From NCBI GenBank assembly GCA_033439685.1, contig JAUEDM010000001.1:3410001-3474000 (forward strand): 64,000 bases of DNA. Reading direction: 5' to 3'. Shown here piece by piece: positions 56,078 to 64,000 of this stretch. The position numbers were made by a program, and so were the translations under genes. The stretch is from Apodospora peruviana. Its lineage: Eukaryota; Ascomycota; Sordariomycetes; Sordariales; Lasiosphaeriaceae. The notes beneath the pieces are model-generated. The model had not been told where the DNA came from. It made no database searches and worked only from the letters and a program-made list of their open reading frames with translations. Each line of letters starts with the position of its first letter. The stretch's first letter is position 1.

Positions 56078-57286
56078 ATGCTTGCTCTCAGGATGAAGAA
56101 GCCACCAACGGAAGAAGAGCTTGAGCGGCGAAAGGTATGTTTATTATGTTCCGGATATGGGGATGACTTGTCTGGGATTCAATAGGGAAAACAACTGACC
56201 GACCTATCTCAGATCGTCGGCATCAACGCAGAAACCGTCACACATGTCACCTCGACCGACTTTCCAGGGCATTATCCCCAGGAAGAGCACTTTTGGGACA
56301 TCAACATATTCCGAGACAACCTGAAAGTAGAATTCCATAAGAATGATCCCCTCGAGGTTTCGTTCTCGCTGGTCGGTGTGGATGCCTCCATCGCCAACGC
56401 CTTCCGGCGCATCATGATTGCCGACGTGCCTACGGTGGCCATTGAGACCGTGCTGATGGAAAACAACACATCCGTGATCCAAGACGAGGTCCTGGCCCAC
56501 CGTTTGGGTCTGATTCCGTTCAGAGGCGGCAAGGAGGGTTTGCACAAGTTCATGAATTTTCTTAAAAAGCCCGCCGACGGCGAAGACCCCCAGTACGTCG
56601 ACTACAACACGATCCAGCTGTCCCTCAACGTCGACTGCACCCACAACGAGGACGCCGCCAAGGACGAGGAGGATCCGAGCAAGCTGTATCACCACGCCAA
56701 CGTGTACGCGAGCGACATCGAGTTCCACCCCGTCGGCCGCCAGACTAAGTACTTCGCCGGCGAGGACGCCATCGCGCCCGTCAACCCGGAAATTCTGATC
56801 GCCAAGCTGCGCCCGGGCCAGAGCATCCACTGCTCCATGCTCATGCACAAAGGTGTCGGCTCCGACCACGCCAAGTTTTCTCCCGTCGCGACGGCCTCGT
56901 ACCGGCTGCTGCCGACCATCAAGATCAAGGCGCCCATCCTGGGCAAAGAGGCCGAAAAGTTCGCCAGGTGTTTTCCCGAGGGCGTGATAGGGCTCGAGAA
57001 GGTGACGCGCAAGGAGGCCGCGCAGAAGGGGAGCGAATACGAGGGCCACGAGGGCGAGCTGAAAGCAGTCGTAAAAGATACCATGCGCGACACGGTCAGC
57101 AGGGAGTGTCTGCGCCACGACGAGTTTAACAAGAAGGTCGAGCTCGGCCGGAGGAGGGATCACTTCATCTACTCGATTGAGAGCGCGGGGCAGTGGAACA
57201 GCGACGCGATCTTCCTCGAGTCTGTAGCTTTGTTCAAGGAGAAGGCCCGAAAGTTGGAACAGCAGGTCGTCAACATGGTAAGATAG
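56078..57286 (+). CDS. RPC40: RNA polymerase I/III common subunit AC40
   Basis: Alpha-like assembly subunit shared by RNA polymerases I and III; it pairs with AC19 in the nucleolus and nucleus. Two exons (56078-56134 and 56213-57286; intron GTATGT..CAG) give 376 residues. The first exon encodes MLALRMKKPPTEEELERRK, followed by the conserved VGINAETVT and DFPGHYP. The RpoA-like dimerisation domain shows VSFSLVGVDASIANAFRRIM, PTVAIETVLMENNTSVIQDE and AHRLGLIPF. The C-terminal helices (EKARKLEQQV) complete the expected length. An ATG six codons downstream is also possible. Confidence 0.95.
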
Positions 57287-57664
57287 GAGAAAAAACATGG
57301 AGATTAGACTGAACCGAACCGGAAACGGGGCAGAAGGGCAAAACGTTTTAGCTGTCACTGGATATACCCCTTCTCTACCTACCTACTACCTTTTACATCT
57401 AGACATTGGGACGGCGTCACGGAGGGAAATTTAAAGAGCTAGGGAACGGTGGTCGCTTTTGATCTAGGTGCTCGAGCACACACATACTACACTTATACTG
57501 TTGCTTCTGCCAGACAAGTATCATGTTGGGTTAGAAAATTGTGTTTTATTAAATCCAAATGGAATGATTCTGTGCTCCATGAGCCATCTATAAATCCAGC
57601 AGCCCCCTACCAAACGCCCTTACGCCATGCAATATCAAACATGTACTGCCAAACAACAATTATT
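57287..57664. other. Convergent 3' region, RPC40 and UBA3
   Basis: 378 bp between the two stop codons; UTR-like, no gene seen. Confidence 0.6.
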
Positions 57665-59226
57665 TCATTGCTTAAACTTGAGCTTAAACTTGAACGAGAC
57701 AGTAGCAAACGCCGGATCCGTGACACCAATCTCCTCGCCCTCGGCCAGCCCCAGCTCCCTCAATGTCTTTTTCAGATTCGGCCGAGTCTGCTCCTCCAAA
57801 CTGGCGGGCGACTGCATATAAAGCGTCTTGGACTCGGCCCTGATCGAGGGCTTCTTGAGCTGGGCTTCAGGCCTGGCGGCGAACGACTCGACCAGCTCGC
57901 AGAGCGTCCACTCCGGGTCGACGACCAGCTCGCGCGCCAGGTTACCACACACGGGGCAGTCGTCCTTCTTCTCGTGCTTGAACGTGTACGTGTATATGCT
58001 GTCGTTACCCGAGTACATCATGTAGTTGTTGTCTGGATAACCAAGCGACGGCGCACAGCTGGAGGCGATCTTTAGCGCCTCGTTGCAGCACGCCGCGGCG
58101 ATGACCGAGTTAGTGGCGGCTATCGCCGGGATGATGTTCTTGACGACTCCTTGGGTCAACGAGTAGGTGACACCCGGGATGTTGAACTCGCGCGCGCGGA
58201 TGAGCGCCTTTTGGTACAGCCATGTGATGTGCTCCGAGTCGTCCTTGTCGAGTTTCGGGAACGGCTTTTCCTTGTCCCACGCGATAACATGCGCCCACTC
58301 GATGCAGTGTTCCGGCTGACGGGGGATGCTGGCGAGCGTGCAGAGCGGCACCGCGGGGCGCGGTGCGTGCATGTCTAGTTGACACTCGATGCACGAGGTA
58401 ATAGTTGGGAAGATGACCCTGGCTTGGCCCTTGAACCCTTCCGTGCCGCCGTCTATTAGTGGCTTGTAGCTGTCCTCGACTTCCTCGTCCACCATGTTGA
58501 CGAGCGTGGCGTTGATCCACCGGCGCGCCTCGATGCTGTCCAGCCCGCAGACCACGAGCTGGAACTTCATGTAGAAATCCTCGTCCTTGTCCTGGATCTT
58601 GCAGTTATGTGGTGTTATCTTGACCCCCTTGACTCGCTTCTCCACGAACTTGGCGGCTACTTCGGCTTTGAAGCTTCCCACGTCTGCTTGGCGGAACAGA
58701 AATTGGCGGTTCAGGTTCGATATATCGATTGTGTCTGACCAGATATCGCGGTTAGTCCTTCCTCCTCCGACCCAAGCGCAAAGTACTTTCAACATACCCA
58801 TGTCGATGACGTGGATATTCTTGAAACCAGACAGCGCGAGGTTCTTGAGAATCTCGCATCCTAGACCGCCGGCTCCGCTGTGCACACCCGTCAGTACTCA
58901 ATCGGCTCCCTGATGGGAAAGACCTCCAGACTAACATGACCCTAGAACCAGCACCAGAATTAGCCAACTGTCTCCAAGCTATTCGCCCCAGCAAGACCAG
59001 CAGCTCACAAGATCATCATATTCTCCATAGCTTCTGCTACCATGCTAGGGTCATAAGCTTCGGTTGTGTATGGGCCGCGGCGCGTTCGTATGCGATCGAG
59101 ATACTTCCTGCACAAGCTTCGTTAGATCGGGGCTGCCTTGAGGGTTCGTATATGAGCTCTCTTGTGAAGCGTTCGTCCATACCATCTTGCGGGCTCGCTG
59201 GCAGGATAGACTTGGGCGGAAGCCAT
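57665..59226 (-). CDS. UBA3: NEDD8-activating enzyme E1 catalytic subunit Uba3
   Basis: Catalytic half of the NEDD8 E1 (with Ula1/APP-BP1). It adenylates NEDD8 and transfers it to Ubc12 for cullin activation. Five exons are predicted on the minus strand: 59183-59226, 59009-59107, 58936-58941, 58798-58877 and 57665-58734, giving 432 residues. The start encodes MASAQVYPASEPARWKYLDR, with the family's RWKYLD motif. The third exon is just 6 nt; with it the protein reads AMENMMILVIGAGGLGCE, restoring the nucleotide-binding strand. Other motifs: DTIDISNLNRQFLFR, the zinc Cys pairs SCIEC and DCPVC, and the catalytic Cys in PLCTLASIPRQPEHCIEW. The C-terminus is the ubiquitin-fold E2-binding domain. 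A 63-bp intron (58735-58797) is stop-free and frame-preserving. Confidence 0.93.
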
Positions 59227-59727
59227 CGTTGTGAATGAAACCGTGAAGCTTTGGCCCAAGGGTTTTTGCTGGGAAAGCTAACGTTGTTGTTGAGAGTGAA
59301 GAGAGTCGCGTTGAGCTCAAGGTATCGAATTCCGCGGTAAGGACTTGGAGGTGATGGAGGGGTTCAAGTTGTTAACCGTTGCAGACCCCAAAGCTGGAGC
59401 TGGAGTGGATGATGGCTCCGCTTTTAATGAATGTCAGACCGAAGGCTGCAAGAGTTTGGCGCTTTCCCCGCTATCCGCTACGCCCCGTTTTAGCGGCGAT
59501 CACTTGTCAGGATTCTGTCTCAACACCAAAGCAACTGGATCCCTGTCTATCATGATGAAGTCCTCTGCATACATTAACTTTTTTATTTTATTTGGAAGAA
59601 ACAGCATAATCTGATGTGACAGAGCGTCCGATGCCACAATCTCAGCCGGACTTAGGGAGTAATTGGAGGTGACTACCTAAATACTTAGCTTCAACGTCCA
59701 AACTCGTCGCTTTCTGTCATCGCCAAG
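59227..59727. promoter_or_regulatory. Divergent promoter, UBA3 and TEL2
   Basis: 501 bp between outward-reading starts. Short open frames here have no recognisable content. No specific motif identified. Confidence 0.5.
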
Positions 59728-62700
59728 ATGGATGGGTTTTTGACACCCGTCAGTACGTTCCGTGCAAATGGGAAAGACGTCAAGAAGGGAACTTCACCAG
59801 AAGCCAATGGAAATGAGCACCGCGACACCATCAAGTCGAAATCAGCCGAGTCCCCAGAGGATGCTCTCGAGATCCTCCGGCACGAGCCTGACTACCAGTC
59901 GCTGGTCTCCGTCCTCCGGCTTCTATCCCGTCAACAGCCTGACCTCAAATCTTTCAGTATCGGGAGACCAGGACCCCTAGCCGCTCAGCTGGTTCAGGCG
60001 TTGGTGACAGAAATTGTACCCAACTACTGGACCTTGTTAAAAGAGGACTCGCATGGTAGCAAATCGTCCCCTCTGGGCTTACTCCTAGCTTGTCTTCGCA
60101 GTATCGCCGGAATAAATGCTATTATTGTTCGTCTGAGGGCATTGGTACAAGAAGCAAAGTTGGAAGCCGGAAAGTCGCGGCGGCCAGAAGTCTCCATGAA
60201 CCTTGGCATTCTCCTCGACTTATTATGTCACCTCTTAAAAGGTGATAGTTGTGTGTATGATATTTGGAAGACAGCAACAGCAGGGGCAGTGGACAATGCG
60301 GCAAAAGTTAGACCACTGGCACATGAGTTTCTTGCTATATTTGGAGGTGATCGGATTGTATCACTGTCCGCTGAAGCCGCCGAGCTTACCAAGGAGAAGT
60401 CAGAAACCGCTCATTCGGACGCTATATGGTCTGCGGATGCGTTGCGCTACACCAAGTGGTTGGGTCAGAATATTGTGATATGGATGTTATCAGACCCGAC
60501 TCCAGAGCAGACGAAGATGTGCTCAGAACTATTTGTTAAAGCTCAACGGCTTGGGCGCGGCGGTAAGCTAATCTTTCTTGCCCCCCTCTCTCTCACCCAA
60601 TAACTGACCATGATTAGATCTACTAGTTAAACACATCCTGTTGAAGCTAGTCCTTGCCAAGGGAGTAAATTCGCCTCGATTTGGGCTCCTGGTCCACCCG
60701 CCTCCCCCAACGGAGCAGCGCAAAGTTCTGTTCCTCGTCTTGAAGATACTTTCCGAAGACTACCTGAACGGCTTAGGAAACTGTGAGTCGGATGATGGCC
60801 GGGCGTTGGTCTCTGCTGTCGCTGGAGCACTCAACTCGATCATAGGCACGCATGAGGGTTTGAGGAACCATCTCGTAGAGTGGTTGACGAGCTCTTCCGG
60901 TGCCGGTCTTGGCGAAGGCGTGGCTATCCGCCGAGCTGTAATCACAGTCGTATCTCAGCACAAAGAGAGCATTGTGAGCGTTTTGGAGAAGAGCATCGAT
61001 CAGTTCGGAGACCAGCTTTACATAAGACACTCGCCCATTCTGCAGCAAGAAGGTCAGTCTTGCGCACTAGGGTCTTACAAGTACCAAGCTAACAAAATCT
61101 ACAGCCCATGCCCAAGTCCTCCTTTTAAGTGCTGGATCTGTATACAAAAAGTCACCAATCAAGCTCACTTTGCTCATGCGATCCAGTGCCTGGCTCAACG
61201 CAATTTCCAACCGCTTAGCGGCACCTCACCAAAGGGCCCGATTTCTTGGGATGGTTGTGGGCGAGACCCTTTCTGGGCTTGTCGACAAGGGTGAGAAGCG
61301 GCTAGATTTCCATATGGAGGAAACAAACGGAGATGAAGGGAAATGGTATAAAAGCTTGGTGGAAGTGGCCGACCAGATTGGATCGTGGGATTTGCTTCTT
61401 GGGCACCAAAAAGCCGCCAGTGTCACGACTAAGAAAACCAACTCACAAACCCCCGCTCAACGGGCACCAGCCAAACATCCCCAACAAGGGTTCATCATTG
61501 AGGAATTAAGCGACGGAGAGTTGGATGAAGACGATGACATTCCTTCCTACGCAAAACCCGACTCGGATGAAGAAGACTCTGACGATGACCCGACCTTGAT
61601 AAGCCGGGACAAGCCCAAGGCGCCAGTCTACATCAGAGACCTGATCAGATATCTGCGCGATGCGGAGAACTATGACCGGCAAAAGCTGGCTTTAGTGACA
61701 GCACCGACGCTCATTCGAAGGAAGGCCAACTACGGAACCGAAGTTTCCGAGCATGCAGAAGAGCTCGCGTCTCTTCTTATCGGTCTGCAAGACAAGTTCG
61801 AAATCGACAACTTTGACGAGCTAAGAGTGCAGGGGATGATGGCCATTGTCATCGCCCAACCCCAAACAATGGGCCAGTGGTTCGCCAAGACATTCTTCGA
61901 TGGCGACTACTCCGTCTCCCAGCGCGCCTCGGTGCTCATCATTTTAGGTCTCAGTGCTCGTGAGCTAGCAGGCTACGAGACATCAGATTTCACCGCAGCA
62001 GCCGCGTTTCCCTCCAAAAGGCTGCCCGAACGTGTCGAGAGGCTTTTCATCGGCGGCCCGAGTTCGTCAAATGCCGCCCTCCAGTCATCTGGATCATGGC
62101 TCAAACCTCTGCCGCCAAATGCTCTAGAGAATGTGGCTAAGTCTCTAACGTCGGACTTTCTGGCACCGATTGCAGCCAGTGCAGCAGACGCGGCCACCGG
62201 CCCAGACGTCCTCAAGCTGTCCACTTTCACCTCTCGGCTCGATGAGCAGCAGTTGTCTAACCCCAAAGTCAAGATGAAGTCGTCACGTACAGCCAGACCC
62301 CGCGTCCGAGCGATCCCAAATACCACGGCGCAGCTCATCTGGAGCTCGTTTTTCTCGCCTCTTACTGCGCGATTCCAAGCAATGCTCCACTCACCAGGCT
62401 CCCGCACCCGCGGAATCATTTTTCAGCCGTATTTGCTGGCGCTGTTTCTCAAGACGCTTGCTCTCCTGATTCACGCCGCGGGACCTAGCACGCTCGCGCT
62501 GCCGCAAATGACGGCTGAGCTATGGCGGCTTCTCCTGAGCACGAGTATCCGCGCCCAAGCGGTGGGTGATCTGACGGTGACGCAGGCTGTGCTTTTTGTT
62601 CTGCTGGCGCTGCTGGAGGTGAACGAGGATCGCATGCGGGATGTTTGTCAGGACCTGGGCCGGGAGCTGGTGGAGGCGCAGGAGTGGGTGGCTGGGGTGT

Positions 62701-62840
62701 TTGACGGGCTCAGGGGCGGCGATGGGAGTAAGGAGGAGAACGACGTCAAGATGCTGGCAGCGGGCGTGCTGGTTAGGCTGCGAGAGGGGATAGAAAAGTA
62801 CCAGTTGTTGATGGTAGGAGATTTGATTGGGTTCGGGTAA
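59728..62840 (+). CDS. TEL2: Telomere length regulation protein Tel2
   Basis: Core of the TTT (Tel2-Tti1-Tti2) co-chaperone that matures PIKK kinases (TOR, ATM/Tel1, ATR/Mec1) with Hsp90. Three exons (59728-60562, 60618-61052, 61105-62840; introns GTAAGC..TAG and GTCAGT..ACAG) encode 1001 residues. It is a helical-repeat protein. An acidic low-complexity block (EELSDGELDEDDDIPSYAKP.. SDEEDSDDDP) sits just before the conserved Tel2 C-terminal domain beginning PVYIRDLIRYL; the CK2-type acidic block matches the segment that binds R2TP in homologs. The C-terminal domain continues through LWRLLLST and TVTQAVLFVLLALLEV. Family assignment rests on this architecture and the RDLIRYL motif. Confidence 0.9.
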
Positions 62841-63302
62841 GGAGGTCTGGTGGAAGTATCCCCCGGCCGTAGTGCATCTAACAGTTCTAGATATGCAATT
62901 AGCTACATATTAATACTAAAATAACTCACCGGCAATAATCCTCGCCAAAATCACAAAAAAGGAGATTTTATGAGAAACACCAGAAACGGTCGTCGTTGTG
63001 ATTGTTAACGATCAAGGGTATCATGTGACCCGTATGAACCGGCAGCCCACCGTGGCACTGACGCCATCGCCTTGGCACGCATCCATGCTCCCGTCAAGTG
63101 TGGGGCCTCGCCCGGAAGCTGGGCCGGGCCCCATAAAACTGTCTCCGAGAAGCTCGAATGCCGACATTGACAAATCAACGTTGGATGCGCCGCAAAATCC
63201 CGAGAAGCTCCCACGCACCGAATTCTCTCCGCCAACGTCAAACAAACAAACACACAGTCCAAAGAACCACAGTAATTCGGTTTGCGACTCTAGTCACTCA
63301 AA
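62841..63302. other. Intergenic region between TEL2 and COX17
   Basis: 462 bp holding the TEL2 3' UTR and the COX17 promoter. No gene or named motif. Confidence 0.6.
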
Positions 63303-63705
63303 ATGGGGTCACAACCTTCAAAGCGTGAGTTCAGTTACCTAAATTGAGCCTGTCGCAAAGAGCAAGCTTGGACTGACAAATCGCGCCCGGCCGGGGCGAA
63401 ACAAAACAACAGCTTCCTTCATCCCTCAGCCTCCTGCGGCGGCGCAGACCACCACCACAACCGACGCAGCTTCAAAACCAAAGGTGCGCTCGATCTCTTC
63501 CCCTACCGAAAATTGACGACCGAAAGGTATAGCCGGCTGATATATTACCGATCAAAACAAACAGCCCTGCTGCGTGTGCAAAGACGAAAAGGCCAAGCGC
63601 GACGAGTGCATGCTCTTCTCCAAGGCTGCCGACCCCGAAAAGGACTGCCAGTCAACGATAGACGCCTACAGAAACTGTATGGCTGGGTACGGCTTCAAAG
63701 TATGA
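63303..63705 (+). CDS. COX17: Cytochrome c oxidase copper chaperone Cox17
   Basis: Small copper chaperone of the mitochondrial intermembrane space; it hands Cu(I) to Sco1 and Cox11 for cytochrome oxidase assembly. Three short exons (63303-63324, 63413-63483, 63565-63705) give 77 residues. The copper-binding KPCCVC motif is followed by the twin CX9C pattern (C-KDEKAKRDE-C and C-QSTIDAYRN-C) and the family's C-terminus MAGYGFKV. The N-terminal 30 residues are a Pro/Ala/Thr-rich linker. The spacer between the two CX9C helices is 12 residues, longer than the 8 of human COX17. Because the exons are short, the gene is not marked by a long open frame. Confidence 0.95.
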
Positions 63706-64000
63706 GCAGAGGGCTAGCCAGCGGAGACACGGGAGAACACTGGAAGCGCACAAGACTGCCCTGTTCTCTCGTGATTCCAATGGACGCGCGGTAGTGTAGA
63801 AAAAAGGTAATAATGGGCGGGGGTTACTGTACAAAAATGTACCATTATACGTATATAAACTAGGGTCTGTTGGGGAGCCACGGGCGATTGGTCATGGTCA
63901 CGGTTCAAAGCGTTATTAAGCATTTTTGCACAACATAGAGAAGCTATGAGCGTGGATATCTAGATTTGGGTCTCTCTTATACCTAGGTAGTTACCACTTT
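63706..64000. other. 3' flank of COX17
   Basis: 295 bp to the window edge; 3' UTR-like, ending near a CCTAGGTAG motif (63981-63989). No gene seen. Confidence 0.6.

Noticed and set aside
56204..57358. 384-codon minus-strand frame over RPC40
   Set aside because: Antisense shadow of a strongly conserved gene; composition is biased and no domain is visible.
1..64000. CRISPR arrays, rRNA genes, intact transposons, centromeric or telomeric repeats
   Set aside because: Searched by eye on both strands; no regularly spaced repeats, TTAGGG arrays, transposase or reverse-transcriptase motifs were found.

Overview
The window is nuclear DNA from a filamentous ascomycete, most likely a sordariomycete (Sordariales-like). 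The evidence is short introns (41-189 bp) with GT..AG ends and CTAAC/CTGAC-type branch sites, CT-rich leaders, single-copy housekeeping genes with no operons, and a sugar transporter that reads as a close ortholog of the Neurospora cellodextrin transporter CDT-2. Gene models were built by hand: reading frames were joined at splice signals and the total coding length checked to be a multiple of three.

Layout. Left end (1-19.3 kb): a RhoGAP protein cut by the window edge, the Rab geranylgeranyltransferase beta subunit (BET2), a C2H2 zinc-finger protein, the mismatch-repair ATPase MSH3, and a cdt-2-like sugar transporter. Long gene-poor gaps separate them. Accessory segment (19.3-32 kb): a 46-bp inverted repeat, a broken F-box-like (DUF6546-type) gene, a full-length ABCC-type ABC transporter divergent from an MFS transporter, and a small His-rich protein. 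Housekeeping cluster (32.7-47.8 kb): eisosome PIL1, MCM4, coatomer zeta (RET3), SUA5, a STE20/GCK-type kinase, a DUF7053-like protein and COQ6. A gene-poor stretch with protein-like debris follows (47.8-51.4 kb). The right end (51.4-64 kb) holds a Cys-rich N-terminal orphan protein, the 49-kDa complex I subunit, RNA polymerase I/III subunit AC40, UBA3 (NEDD8 E1), TEL2 and COX17.

The genes do not form one pathway. Recurring themes are DNA replication and maintenance (MSH3, MCM4, TEL2), mitochondrial respiration (COQ6, complex I 49 kDa, COX17, possibly a SUA5 isoform) and membrane traffic or organisation (BET2, RET3, PIL1). The transporter pair at 23.2-30.6 kb is the only locus that looks like a local functional module.

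Most notable observations: a predicted 6-nt micro-exon in UBA3; a PIL1 start codon split by an intron; a 17-nt terminal coding exon in the complex I gene; ACGCGT (MCB-type) elements upstream of MCM4; and the decayed F-box-like gene beside a near-perfect inverted repeat. I found no tRNA, rRNA, CRISPR array or intact transposon.
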